Position numbers and translations under genes: made by a program
Assembly: GCA_964479375.1 (NCBI GenBank)
Contig: CAYZKD010000001.1
Coordinates: forward strand, 1-64,000
Length of the DNA stretch: 64,000 nt
Direction: 5' to 3'
Source of the DNA: CAYXTC01 sp964479375
Lineage (GTDB): Bacteria > Patescibacteriota > Minisyncoccia > Minisyncoccales > GWA2-38-27
In this document: positions 8,454 through 16,598 of the stretch, one piece after another
Layout: every line of letters begins with the position of its first letter
Numbering within the stretch: the first letter of the stretch is position 1
Notes under the pieces: model-generated
The model's database searches: none
What the model saw: the letters and a program-made list of their open reading frames with translations, nothing else
What the model was told of the DNA's origin: nothing

Positions 8454-9137
8454 ATGGCACACAAAGTTGATCCAAAAACATTTAGGACGAGAAGGATTTC
8501 TGATTGGAAGACCCGTGCTTTTTATGAGAATCCTGCCAGATACCTTGAAGAAGATTTTGTAATAAGAGAATTTTTAAAAGAAAAACTGGAAAAGTTTGGA
8601 TTGGAGGAGATAGAGATTGAAAGATCCGCAGCCAAGCTTAGTATTATAATCACCAGTTCTCGCCCCGGTCTGATAATCGGCAGAGGGGGAGAGGGCGTAG
8701 AGATCATAAAAAAAGGACTGGAAGAAAAACTGAATAAGATTTCCAAACATCCTTGGCAGAAAGACAAGGGAAGAAAAAAAAGAGAAGGAGATAAAAGAGA
8801 AATGAAGATAGAGATCAAAGAGATTAAAAATCCCTGGGTCTCTGCCAGCTTGACAGCCCAGTGGGCCGCTTCCCAATTGGAGAAGAGAATGGCTTATAGA
8901 AGGGTTTTAAAGCAGGCCCTGAGCAAGATGGTGGCCAACAAAGAGGTTAAGGGAGCAAGGATAGAGTTGTCGGGACGCCTTAATGGTGCCGAAATTGCAA
9001 GAAGGCAATGGGTCGCTTCGGGCAACCTTCCCTTGCAGACCCTAAGGGCCGACATTGACTATGCCAAGCACATAGCAAGATGTTCTTACGGGGTGATTGG
9101 AATAAAAGTTTGGATTTATAAAGGAGAATTATTCTAA
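8454..9137 (+). CDS. rpsC: 30S ribosomal protein S3
   Basis: S3 helps form the mRNA entry channel. It has the N-terminal MAHKVDPKTFR, a KH domain with the GXXG loop GRGG (within RPGLIIGRGGEGVEIIKK) and the C-terminal domain with GARIELSGRLNGAEIARRQW and TLRADIDYA. Its 227 residues are close to the E. coli length. A charged KDKGRKKREGDKREMK insertion lies near residues 102-118 between the two domains. It precedes rplP by 4 bases. Confidence 0.97.
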   Translation: MAHKVDPKTFRTRRISDWKTRAFYENPARYLEEDFVIREFLKEKLEKFGLEEIEIERSAAKLSIIITSSRPGLIIGRGGEGVEIIKKGLEEKLNKISKHPWQKDKGRKKREGDKREMKIEIKEIKNPWVSASLTAQWAASQLEKRMAYRRVLKQALSKMVANKEVKGARIELSGRLNGAEIARRQWVASGNLPLQTLRADIDYAKHIARCSYGVIGIKVWIYKGELF

Positions 9138-9141
9138 GACT

Positions 9142-9552
9142 ATGGCCCTTTTAATGCCTAAAAAAGTAAAACATAGGAAACAAAGACAGAGAGCGCATAA
9201 GGGAAAGGACAAAAAAGCCACGGAACTCCACTTTGGAAATTGGGGGCTTAAGGCAATGACTGAAAGATGGATTACTTCCAGCCAGATCGAGGCTGCCAGA
9301 AGAAGCATTATCAGATATCTGAAAAAGGGAGGGAAGGTTTGGATAAGAGTATTTCCCAATAAAGCAGTGAGCAAGAAAGGAACAGAGGTGCCCATGGGAG
9401 GGGGCAAGGGAGCTGTCGACCACTATGTTTATCCTGTGAGAAAAGGGAGAATTCTTTTCGAAGTAAGCGGTATCCCGGAAGCAGAAGCCAGCGAGGCGTT
9501 GAGAAAAGCAGGAAACAAACTGCCGCTAAAAACAAAGTTTGTCAAAAGATAA
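9142..9552 (+). CDS. rplP: 50S ribosomal protein L16
   Basis: L16 is a late-assembly protein near the A-site tRNA. The 136-residue product begins MALLMPKKVKHRKQRQR and includes FGNWGLKAMTERWITSSQIEAARR, conserved in the family as two shorter blocks, and the loop MGGGKGAVDHYV. Its TGA-free reading frame ends in a TAA that abuts the ATG of rpmC with no spacer. Confidence 0.97.
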   Translation: MALLMPKKVKHRKQRQRAHKGKDKKATELHFGNWGLKAMTERWITSSQIEAARRSIIRYLKKGGKVWIRVFPNKAVSKKGTEVPMGGGKGAVDHYVYPVRKGRILFEVSGIPEAEASEALRKAGNKLPLKTKFVKR

Positions 9553-9738
9553 ATGAAAACCAAAGAATTAAGACAAAAAAATAAAAAGGAGATGCGGCAG
9601 ACACTTCGCAATTTAAGAGAAAAATTAAGGCAGCTAAGGTTTGATCTTTCTGCTGGGAAAGTAAAGAATGTTAAAGAATTGAGGGAGATTAAGAAAGATA
9701 TTGCCAAAACCCTTACTGTTTTAAATGAAAAAGAATAA
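9553..9738 (+). CDS. rpmC: 50S ribosomal protein L29
   Basis: L29 is a two-helix protein near the tunnel exit. The 61-residue product, MKTKELRQKNKKEM onward, carries the family pattern LRxxLxxLRFDLSAGKVKNVKELREIKKDIAKTLT in its second half. Position between rplP and rpsQ and its size agree with the assignment. Its ATG follows the rplP stop directly, so translation is probably coupled. Confidence 0.94.
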   Translation: MKTKELRQKNKKEMRQTLRNLREKLRQLRFDLSAGKVKNVKELREIKKDIAKTLTVLNEKE

Positions 9739-9740
9739 TT

Positions 9741-10010
9741 ATGCCTAAAAAAAGATTAACAGGAACAGTCGTTTCCAATAAAATGAACAAAACCCTGGTT
9801 GTGGAGGTTGAACGAAAAAAAGAACACCCAAAGTATAAGAGAAAGTACCGGGTTGGAAAAAGATACAAGGCCCACTATGAAAATGGAGAGTTTAAAGTTG
9901 GAAGCAGGGTTGTGATAGAGGAGTGTCCTCCCAAGAGCAAAGATAAAAAATGGAGAGTGGTTCAGGGTGATCCTTCCTTGGAAGAGCAGTCCGGTAACCC
10001 AGATAATTAA
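9741..10010 (+). CDS. rpsQ: 30S ribosomal protein S17
   Basis: S17 is an OB-fold primary binder of 16S rRNA. The 89-residue product has LTGTVVSNKMNKTLVVEVER at its start and the later HYENGEFKVGSRVVIEECPP. It is in the normal order rpmC-rpsQ-rplN, with 2-base spacers on both sides. Confidence 0.97.
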   Translation: MPKKRLTGTVVSNKMNKTLVVEVERKKEHPKYKRKYRVGKRYKAHYENGEFKVGSRVVIEECPPKSKDKKWRVVQGDPSLEEQSGNPDN

Positions 10011-10012
10011 TT

Positions 10013-10381
10013 ATGATTCAGACTCAGACAAAATTGAAAGTGGCAGATAATTCAGGGGCAAAGATTATAGAATGCATTAAGGTGTTGGGGTCAAGCAGAA
10101 AAAGGTATGCTCAGTTAGGGGACATTATCGTAGCCGCTGTCAAAGAGGCAGATCCCAGGAGGCCGGTCGAGAAACATCAGGTAGTTAAGGCAGTAATAGC
10201 CAGACAAAAAAAGCCTTTTAGGAGAAAGAATGGCTTTTACATATCTTTTGACGAGAACGCGGCCGTGGTTTTAGGGAACAACAAAGAACCCAAAGGGGGG
10301 AGAATTTTCGGTCCCATTGCCAAGGAATTAAGAGAAAAGGGATTCGAGAAAATAACTAATTTAGCAAAAGACATTGTTTAA
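10013..10381 (+). CDS. rplN: 50S ribosomal protein L14
   Basis: L14 lies at the subunit interface. The 122-residue product shows MIQTQTKLKVADNSGAKII at the start, LGDIIVAAVKEADPR and the C-terminal GRIFGPIAKELREKGF, all strongly conserved. Its stop codon is one base before the preferred ATG of rplX. Confidence 0.98.
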   Translation: MIQTQTKLKVADNSGAKIIECIKVLGSSRKRYAQLGDIIVAAVKEADPRRPVEKHQVVKAVIARQKKPFRRKNGFYISFDENAAVVLGNNKEPKGGRIFGPIAKELREKGFEKITNLAKDIV

Positions 10382-10382
10382 A

Positions 10383-10694
10383 ATGCATATTCGCAAAGGC
10401 GACAAAGTTTTAGTGGTCGCGGGGAAAGACAAAGGAAGAAAGGGCAAGGTGATAGATGTTTTTCCGAAACAAGGCAAGATTTCTGTCGAAGGTCTTAATT
10501 TAAAGAAGAAAAGCATTAAGCCGAAAAAGTCTGGGGAGAAGGGACAGATAGTCCAGGCTCCTGCTCCGGTTATTTCTTCAAACGTGAAGGTTGTCTGTAG
10601 CAAGTGCGGCAAGCCCACTCGAGTGGGTTACAAAAAAGAAGGAGATAATAAATACAGGGTTTGCAAGAAATGCAAGGAGGCAATAGACAGTTAA
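10383..10694 (+). CDS. rplX: 50S ribosomal protein L24
   Basis: L24 is an assembly initiator for the large subunit. The KOW motif is at the start (MHIRKGDKVLVVAGKDKGRKG) and a C-terminal CSKCG...CKKC pair forms a zinc-ribbon-like end, as in some other L24 proteins. I place the start at the ATG at 10383 (103 residues). An in-frame TTG at 10374 would overlap rplN and adds three residues unlike the family. A 95-base spacer with a palindromic element separates it from rplE. Confidence 0.95.
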   Translation: MHIRKGDKVLVVAGKDKGRKGKVIDVFPKQGKISVEGLNLKKKSIKPKKSGEKGQIVQAPAPVISSNVKVVCSKCGKPTRVGYKKEGDNKYRVCKKCKEAIDS

Positions 10695-10704
10695 TTATGA
10701 AAAA

Positions 10705-10775
10705 GGCAATTACCCTGACACCCGGTTTAAGAAACCTCTCGGTTTTTTACTTTTTTCCGACACAGGGTAATCGCC
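10705..10775 (+). repeat. Palindromic element, copy A (rplX-rplE spacer)
   Basis: GGC-A-ATTACCCTG (10705-10717) pairs with CAGGGTAAT-C-GCC (10763-10775), a 12-bp stem with one mismatch. Inside are AAACC (10732-10736), which can pair either with the upstream GGTTT (10724-10728) or with the downstream GGTTT (10741-10745) that runs into six T residues. The order AGAAACC-TCTC-GGTTT and TTTTCCGACAC recurs in copy B at 18390-18474 on the other strand. It interrupts an operon that is otherwise nearly gapless. Confidence 0.65.
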
Positions 10776-10789
10776 ATAATTAAAAAATT

Positions 10790-11356
10790 ATGGGTAACAT
10801 AAAGGAAAAATACCAAAAAGAGGCAGTTCCTCAAATAATGAAAGAGGAGAAAGTAAAAAGTCCCATGGCAGTCCCCGCTATTGAAAAAGTGGTAGTGAGC
10901 ACTGGTTTTGGCAAAAAAGTTGCCGGCCTGGGCTCAGACGCGCAGAAGAAGACTTCTTCTTCTATTGCCAAAGACCTTTCCTTGATTACAGGCCAGTACC
11001 CCGTGTTGAATAATGCGAGGAGGGCCATTTCCAGTTTTAAATTAAGAAAAGGAATGCCAGTGGGCGCTTCGGTTGTTTTAAGGGGAGAAAAAATGTACGA
11101 TTTTCTGGAGAGGGTTATTAACATAGCTCTCCCCAGATCCCGAGATTTTAGCGGGATCCCCTTGAAATCTTTTGATAGGGAGGGTAACCTTACTATACCA
11201 GTAAAAGAACATACTGTTTTCCCCGAAATTTTACCTGAAGACTCTAAGGTTTCTTTCGGCTTGGAAATAACAGTAGTTACTACTGCTAATAAAAAAGAAG
11301 GGGGCGTAAAATTGCTGAGATTATTGGGCTTTCCTCTTAGAAAAGAAGAATTATAA
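10790..11356 (+). CDS. rplE: 50S ribosomal protein L5
   Basis: L5 binds 5S rRNA and contacts P-site tRNA. The 188-residue product has NARRAISSFKLRKGMPVGASV, split here as NARRAISSFK and RKGMPVGASVVLRG, then MYDFLERVINIALPRSRDF. The C-terminal half reads EHTVFPEI and GLEITVVTTA. Start is the ATG of MGNIKEKY. It follows the palindromic spacer and precedes rpsN by 2 bases. Confidence 0.97.
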   Translation: MGNIKEKYQKEAVPQIMKEEKVKSPMAVPAIEKVVVSTGFGKKVAGLGSDAQKKTSSSIAKDLSLITGQYPVLNNARRAISSFKLRKGMPVGASVVLRGEKMYDFLERVINIALPRSRDFSGIPLKSFDREGNLTIPVKEHTVFPEILPEDSKVSFGLEITVVTTANKKEGGVKLLRLLGFPLRKEEL

Positions 11357-11358
11357 AT

Positions 11359-11544
11359 ATGGCTAAAGAGTCGCAAATAGCAAAATCAAATAAAAAACCG
11401 AAATATAGCACCAGGGTAGTAAGGCGTTGCTTTAGGTGTGGAAGAAAGAGGGGCTATATGAGGAAATTCGGTTTGTGCAGGATATGCTTTAGGGAAATGG
11501 CAAATAAAGGAGAAATCCCCGGGATTAAAAAATCATCTTGGTAA
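11359..11544 (+). CDS. rpsN: 30S ribosomal protein S14, zinc-binding type
   Basis: S14 completes the head of the small subunit. This is the short zinc-binding form: 61 residues with the four ligands in CFRCG-x14-CRIC. The larger zinc-free type of E. coli has about 100 residues. It lies between rplE and rpsH as usual. Confidence 0.96.
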   Translation: MAKESQIAKSNKKPKYSTRVVRRCFRCGRKRGYMRKFGLCRICFREMANKGEIPGIKKSSW

Positions 11545-11551
11545 ATTATTT

Positions 11552-11959
11552 ATGACAGATCCAGTATCAGATATGCTAAACAGAATAAGGAATGCCCAGG
11601 CAGTTTGTGCGCCGTCAGTGCCGGTTCCCTTTTCTAATTTTAAATATCAAATAGCAAAGGTTTTAGAAAAAGAGGGGTACGTCAAGAAAGTAGAGAGAAA
11701 AGGAAAAAAGCCCGATAAAACGATCAAGATTGATTTGAAATACATAAAAGACCCTTCTTCAATAATGCCTGCTCCGTTTATCAATGGTCTAAAAAAAACC
11801 TCAAAGCCGGGACAGAGAATCTATGCCTCCAGCAAGGATATGAGAACCACTAAGGGTAAACTTTCTCAATTGATTGTGACTACCTCCGAGGGAGCAATGA
11901 CAGCAAGAGAGGCTAAAAAGAAAAATGTTGGAGGAGAAATAATTTTTGAGATCTGGTAA
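11552..11959 (+). CDS. rpsH: 30S ribosomal protein S8
   Basis: S8 is a primary binder of the central 16S domain. The 135-residue product begins MTDPVSDMLNRIRNAQ and ends with the family signature TTSEGAMTAREAKKKNVGGE followed by IIFEIW. It lies 7 bases after rpsN and 2 before rplF. Confidence 0.98.
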   Translation: MTDPVSDMLNRIRNAQAVCAPSVPVPFSNFKYQIAKVLEKEGYVKKVERKGKKPDKTIKIDLKYIKDPSSIMPAPFINGLKKTSKPGQRIYASSKDMRTTKGKLSQLIVTTSEGAMTAREAKKKNVGGEIIFEIW

Positions 11960-11961
11960 TT

Positions 11962-12510
11962 ATGTCTAGAATAGGAAAAAAACCAATATCAATTCCCGAA
12001 GGGGTGGAAGTTCAGAAAGAAGGAGAAAAAATAAAAGTAAAAGGCTCTAAAGGAGAATTAGAGAGGGCTGTTAACCCTGAAATCAGGGTTGAAATAAAAG
12101 AAAACCGGATATCGGTTATTCCTCAGGGAGAAACCAAAAAAACAAAAGCCCTCTGGGGTTTAAACAGGGCCCTTATTGCCAATATGGTCCAAGGAGTCAC
12201 CAATGGTTTTGAAAAGAAACTGGAAATAGAAGGAGTGGGTTATAAGGCAAGGATGGAGGGCAATGATTTGATAATCGAGGTTGGATTTTCCCATCCCGTA
12301 AAAATTGCTGCCCCTGAAGGAATTAATTTTTCCGTAGTAAAAAATATTATAACCGTTTTTGGCATAGAGAAAGACAAGGTGGGACAGTTGGCAGCCAAAA
12401 TAAGAAGAGTTAAGCCGCCAGAGCCTTATAAAGGCAAGGGCATTAGATATCAAGGCGAGAAAATTAGAAGAAAGGCCGGCAAAAAAGCAGCAGCGTCTGA
12501 AGGAGAATAA
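11962..12510 (+). CDS. rplF: 50S ribosomal protein L6
   Basis: L6 supports the GTPase-associated region of the large subunit. The 182-residue product starts MSRIGKKPISIPEGVEV and has two repeats of the L6 fold, ending with RRVKPPEPYKGKGIRYQGE, the family hallmark. The tail is lysine and alanine-rich. It lies 2 bases from both rpsH and rplR. Confidence 0.98.
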   Translation: MSRIGKKPISIPEGVEVQKEGEKIKVKGSKGELERAVNPEIRVEIKENRISVIPQGETKKTKALWGLNRALIANMVQGVTNGFEKKLEIEGVGYKARMEGNDLIIEVGFSHPVKIAAPEGINFSVVKNIITVFGIEKDKVGQLAAKIRRVKPPEPYKGKGIRYQGEKIRRKAGKKAAASEGE

Positions 12511-12512
12511 TT

Positions 12513-12878
12513 ATGACAGTTAATACAAAGACCAAAAGAAAAAGAAGACACAGGGCGTTGAGGCAAAAAATAAAGGGGGTAGCCGGCCGGCCGCGCCTTT
12601 GCGTTTTTAGGTCTTCAAAGCATATATATGCTCAATTAGTTGACGACCAGAAAAGGAAGACTCTTCTTTCTGCTTCGGACAAGGAGATCGGGAAGAAGAG
12701 ATCCCCTAAGGATTATTCCGGGAAAAAGGGGAAAGCATACGTTGTCGGACAAATAATAGCCCAGAAATCTCAGGATAAGGAAATAAAGGAAGCGGTTTTT
12801 GACAGAGGAGGGTACAAATACTGTGGTAGAGTCAAGGCCTTGGCAGAAGGAGCCAGAAAAGAAGGTCTAAGGTTCTAA
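12513..12878 (+). CDS. rplR: 50S ribosomal protein L18
   Basis: L18 binds 5S rRNA with L5. The 121-residue product shows RPRLCVFRSSKHIYAQLVDD near residues 27-46 and the C-terminal FDRGGYKYCGRVKALAEGAR. It is located between rplF and rpsE in the standard spc order. Confidence 0.97.
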   Translation: MTVNTKTKRKRRHRALRQKIKGVAGRPRLCVFRSSKHIYAQLVDDQKRKTLLSASDKEIGKKRSPKDYSGKKGKAYVVGQIIAQKSQDKEIKEAVFDRGGYKYCGRVKALAEGARKEGLRF

Positions 12879-12880
12879 AT

Positions 12881-13369
12881 ATGCAAAATACTAAAAAAAT
12901 GCCTAAAAGAAGGTTTGAAAAAAAGGACGAGTTTGAGTCCAAGCTTTTAGACTTAGCCAGAATCGCCAGGATGACAGCAGGCGGAAGACGTTTTAGGTTC
13001 AGGGCCCTTGTTATAGTAGGAAACATGAAGGGCAAAGTTGGTTTTGGCATAGCAAAAGGGGAGGATGTTTCTCAAGCCGTGGAAAAAGCGACCAAAAAAG
13101 CAAAAAAGGATCTGGTGGAGGTGCCCATTGTGGAAGACACTATTCCTTGCCAAGTGGAAGCCAAATGCGGAGCAGCCCATATTTTATTGAAACCTCAGAG
13201 CAAAGGAAGAGGTCTCGTCGCAGGAGGGACAGTAAGGACTTTGTGTCTGCTCGCGGGTATTAAGAATATATCCTCTAAGATCATAGGAAAGACAGTCAAT
13301 AAGGTCAATAACACCAAGGCCACTATTAAGGGTTTTAAGAAATTAGAAACCTTTGCCAGGAAAAAGTAA
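12881..13369 (+). CDS. rpsE: 30S ribosomal protein S5
   Basis: S5 is at the mRNA entry side and affects decoding accuracy. The 162-residue product has the RNA-binding segment GGRRFRFRALVIVGNMKGKVG and the GxGxG-like GRGLVAGGTVRTLCLLAGI region, each conserved. Translation could start at 12881 (MQNTKKMPKRRF) or at the internal ATG at 12899. rplO follows directly after 2 bases, so the rpmD (L30) gene normally found here is missing. Confidence 0.97.
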   Translation: MQNTKKMPKRRFEKKDEFESKLLDLARIARMTAGGRRFRFRALVIVGNMKGKVGFGIAKGEDVSQAVEKATKKAKKDLVEVPIVEDTIPCQVEAKCGAAHILLKPQSKGRGLVAGGTVRTLCLLAGIKNISSKIIGKTVNKVNNTKATIKGFKKLETFARKK

Positions 13370-13371
13370 TT

Positions 13372-13803
13372 ATGCAGTTGCAAGACTTAAAACCAAAACA
13401 TAAAATAAAAGAAAGAAAGAGAATAGGCAGAGGGGGAACGGGAGGTACTTACTCTGGCAGAGGAATAAAGGGCCAGAAAGCTAGAGCCGGCCGTACAACC
13501 AAACCGATCATCAGGGGCTTTATTAAGAGATTTCATAAATTAAGGGGGTATCAAAATAAAGCCAGGAATAATTTAGTGAGAGTGGTTGACCTGGACCAAC
13601 TGGAAAAGAGCTTTAAGGGTTTAGAAAAAGTGAGTCCCTCTTCTTTGGTGGAGAAAGGAGTAGTTTCTAAAATTAAAGGCAGATTGCCTAAGATCAAGAT
13701 ACTGGCAGATGGAGAGATTAAAAAGAAATTGGAAGTAAAAAAATGCCAAGTTTCTGCTAAAGCCAAAGAGAAAATAGAAAAATCAGGAGGCAGGATTTTA
13801 TAA
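13372..13803 (+). CDS. rplO: 50S ribosomal protein L15
   Basis: L15 is a late-assembly large-subunit protein. The 143-residue product has a conserved basic, glycine-rich N-terminus: RIGRGGTGGTYSGRGIKGQKARAG. The two halves flank residue 20. The C-terminal domain ends ISAKAKEKIEKSGG-like (VSAKAKEKIEKSGGRIL). It overlaps the start of secY by one base (TAATG), indicating coupling. Confidence 0.96.
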   Translation: MQLQDLKPKHKIKERKRIGRGGTGGTYSGRGIKGQKARAGRTTKPIIRGFIKRFHKLRGYQNKARNNLVRVVDLDQLEKSFKGLEKVSPSSLVEKGVVSKIKGRLPKIKILADGEIKKKLEVKKCQVSAKAKEKIEKSGGRIL

Positions 13804-15080
13804 TGTGGTATCAAAAAGTAGTCCAAATTTTTAAAATAAAAGAATTGAGAAACAAGGCGCTTTTTGTTCTCGGTGTTTTTGCTATTTTTCGGGTAATGGC
13901 TAATATTCCTATTCCCGGCATTAACGCCGAGAATCTGCAGAATTTCTTCAATCAATTTCAGATGTTCGGTCTTTTAAACGTGTTCACCGGAGGCGCTTTA
14001 GACAAGCTTTCTGTTGTTATGTTGGGACTGGGCCCTTACATTACGGCCGTCATTATTCTCCAGCTACTAACCATGATCTTTCCTCAACTGGAAAAGATAT
14101 ATCACGAGGAAGGAGAGGCGGGCAAGAAGAAGTTTAACCAATACGGCAGGCTGGCCACCATCCCTCTGGCTTTACTCCAAGGATATGGAATGCTTACTCT
14201 TCTGCAGAGACAGGGGGCGATCACCAATACGACTCCCGGAGTGATGGTAAGTTCTTTGGTTACTATCACAGCGGGCACTGTTCTTTTGATGTGGCTAGGA
14301 GAGCTTATTACAGAAAAAGGAATCGGAAACGGAGTTTCTCTTTTGATCTTTGCAGGAATTATTGCTGGTTTTCCCAGCAATATTCGCCAGATGATAATCA
14401 CATGGGACGTTTCCAAGGCCCCCTCCTACCTCCTATTCTTCGCCACAGCCCTTTTAATTATAGCAGGAGTAGTGTGGATTACTCAGGGGAGGCGAAATAT
14501 ACCTATATCTTACGCCAAGAGAGTAAGGGGGAGAAAGGTTTACGGAGGAGTTTCCACCTATTTGCCTCTTAATGTAAATCCGGCAGGAGTAATTCCTATC
14601 ATCTTTGCTTTGGCCGTTCTTCTTTTCCCAAGCATGATAGCCAACTTTTTCGCGGGGTCTGAAGGATTTATAGGGAACGCTGCTCAGGCGGTAAGTGGTT
14701 TCTTTTCCAATCCTTGGATTCATGGCATATTCTACTTTGGTCTGGTTGTTTTATTCACCTTTTTTTATACTGCTGTTACCTTTGACCCTAAGTCCATTGC
14801 TTCTAATCTTCAAAAAATGGGAGGATTTATACCCGGCACAAGGCCTGGCAAACCTACAGCAGATTTTCTGAAATATATATTAAAAAGAGTATTATTAATC
14901 GGCGCTCTCTTTTTGGGGACTATTGCGGTTATGCCCTCTATTGTCGGAGGGGTTACCGGCGTTACTACTTTTGGCTTCTTAATAGGAGGAACCTCTATTC
15001 TGATTGTGGTTTCTGTTGTTTTGGAGACAATGAAACAGATCAACGCTCAACTTCAAATGAGAGAGTACGAGACATTTTAA
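13803..15080 (+). CDS. secY: Preprotein translocase subunit SecY
   Basis: SecY is the protein-conducting channel of the inner membrane. The 425-residue product has ten predicted membrane spans. Family segments include IPIPGIN after the first span, the plug region LNVFTGGALDKLSV and GLGPYITAVIILQL, and the C-terminal half NPAGVIPIIFA and FIPGTRPGKPTADFL. secE, its partner, is at 51408. It overlaps rplO by one base and adk by one base. Confidence 0.98.
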   Translation: MWYQKVVQIFKIKELRNKALFVLGVFAIFRVMANIPIPGINAENLQNFFNQFQMFGLLNVFTGGALDKLSVVMLGLGPYITAVIILQLLTMIFPQLEKIYHEEGEAGKKKFNQYGRLATIPLALLQGYGMLTLLQRQGAITNTTPGVMVSSLVTITAGTVLLMWLGELITEKGIGNGVSLLIFAGIIAGFPSNIRQMIITWDVSKAPSYLLFFATALLIIAGVVWITQGRRNIPISYAKRVRGRKVYGGVSTYLPLNVNPAGVIPIIFALAVLLFPSMIANFFAGSEGFIGNAAQAVSGFFSNPWIHGIFYFGLVVLFTFFYTAVTFDPKSIASNLQKMGGFIPGTRPGKPTADFLKYILKRVLLIGALFLGTIAVMPSIVGGVTGVTTFGFLIGGTSILIVVSVVLETMKQINAQLQMREYETF

Positions 15081-15778
15081 TGAAAAAACAAGTTATTATA
15101 TTATTCGGTCCTCCGGGAGCCGGCAAAGGGACTCAGGCAGAATTGCTGTCTGACAAATTAAGTTTGTATTATTTTGAAACAAGCAAGATTTTAGAGAGAG
15201 AATTTGTTAAAGCCGAGGATTCAGACAAAAGGTATATTGAGGAAGACGGAAAGAAATACGATATCCTTGACGAAAAGAAATTGTGGCAGGGAGGGAAGCT
15301 GTGCAGCCCTCCCTTTGTAGCCAATCTTGTTAAAAAAGAGATAAGAGAGCTGGCAGAAAAAGGAGAGAGCTTGGTTTTAGCAGGATCTCCCCGCACCCTT
15401 TATGAGGGAGAGAAAATAACCCCCGTCTTGAAAGACCTTTACGGAGAAGCCAATATTAAGGTTTTATTCATCGAGATATCTCCCGGAGAAACGCTTTTCA
15501 GGAATTCGCATCGCAGAATTTGCGAACTAATGAGGCACCCCATTTTGTATACAGAACAGACCAAAGACCTTACTATCTGCCCCCTGGACGGGTCTGATCT
15601 GGTTGAGAGGAAAGGGTTAGACGATCCTGAGACCATAAAAGTGAGATTAAAGGAGTACGAAGAAAGAACTCTTCCCTTGCTCGATTTCTTTAAAAAAGAG
15701 GGGGTGGGAGTTAGAAAAATTAATGGAGAGCAGTCAGTGTCCGATGTCTTTAGAGATGTCCAGAAGGCGCTGGAATAA
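15080..15778 (+). CDS. adk: Adenylate kinase
   Basis: It interconverts ATP + AMP and 2 ADP. The P-loop GPPGAGKGT is at residues 10-18. The AMP-site motif appears as LAGSPRTLYEGE (usually DGFPR). The 232-residue length fits a long-form kinase with a LID insertion (ICPLDGSDLVERKGLDDPETIKVRL), but the LID cysteines of the zinc type are not complete. It is in its usual place after secY. Substrate choice could deviate because of the altered AMP-site motif, but adenylate kinase is by far the best call. Confidence 0.9.
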   Translation: MKKQVIILFGPPGAGKGTQAELLSDKLSLYYFETSKILEREFVKAEDSDKRYIEEDGKKYDILDEKKLWQGGKLCSPPFVANLVKKEIRELAEKGESLVLAGSPRTLYEGEKITPVLKDLYGEANIKVLFIEISPGETLFRNSHRRICELMRHPILYTEQTKDLTICPLDGSDLVERKGLDDPETIKVRLKEYEERTLPLLDFFKKEGVGVRKINGEQSVSDVFRDVQKALE

Positions 15779-15780
15779 TT

Positions 15781-16533
15781 ATGGGGGTGATAATTAAAAA
15801 CAAACGAGAAATTCAGGTTATGGCAGAATCTGGGAAGATTTTAGCCAAGATCTTAAAAGAGGTCGCCACCAACGTTAGGCCGGGAATTACTACCAATTAT
15901 TTAAACAAGGTCGCAGAAGACCTTGTTTTTAAGTATAAAGTAAAGCCTTCTTTTGAGGGATACGACGGATTTCCTGCTGTTTTATGCACTTCTGTGAATG
16001 AGGAGATCGTTCATGCTGTGCCCTCGGAGAGAAAGCTTCAGGAAGGAGATATATTGTCTCTGGATATGGGGGTTTGCTATAAGGGGTTCCATTCTGACAT
16101 GGCTGTGACTTTGCCTGTGGGAGAGATCGGCTCTGAGGCCGGCAGATTGATTAAGACTACCAAAAAAGCCCTTAAGAGAGGGATTAAAAAAGCCAAGCCC
16201 GGCAACGCCTTGGGAGACATAGGGAATACTATGCAGCGCTTTGTTGAGGGACAGGGATTCGGCGTAGTCAGAGATCTTTGCGGACACGGCATAGGCCGGA
16301 ATCTCCACGAAGACCCCCAAGTTCTTAATTTTGGCAAGCGTCACAAGGGGATGGAATTAAAAGAAGGCATGGTTATTTGCATAGAGCCCATGGTCGCAAT
16401 GGGAGGCTATAGAATAGAGAAGACAGAAGACAATCATGGCTACAAGACATGCGACAATTCTTTATCTGCCCATTTTGAGCATACTTTGGTCATAACAAGA
16501 AAGGGGGCAAGGGTGCTTACTTTCTTGGAATAA
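15781..16533 (+). CDS. map: Methionine aminopeptidase, type I
   Basis: It removes the N-terminal methionine from nascent proteins. The 250-residue product has the five metal ligands of the family: Asp in LSLDMGVCYKGF, Asp in HSDMAVT, His in GHGIGRNLHED, Glu in CIEPM and Glu in FEHTLVIT. It follows adk by 2 bases as in many bacteria. In most genomes infA comes next, but here an 8.4-kb block separates map from infA. Confidence 0.97.
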   Translation: MGVIIKNKREIQVMAESGKILAKILKEVATNVRPGITTNYLNKVAEDLVFKYKVKPSFEGYDGFPAVLCTSVNEEIVHAVPSERKLQEGDILSLDMGVCYKGFHSDMAVTLPVGEIGSEAGRLIKTTKKALKRGIKKAKPGNALGDIGNTMQRFVEGQGFGVVRDLCGHGIGRNLHEDPQVLNFGKRHKGMELKEGMVICIEPMVAMGGYRIEKTEDNHGYKTCDNSLSAHFEHTLVITRKGARVLTFLE

Positions 16534-16598
16534 TTTTCCACTTATTTAATTTATGTTTTTCTGTTAGAATAAGATAAGAATAATATAAAAAATACTTT

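Noticed and set aside
10374..10382. TTG start for rplX overlapping rplN
   Set aside because: The family N-terminus fits the ATG at 10383, directly after the rplN stop.
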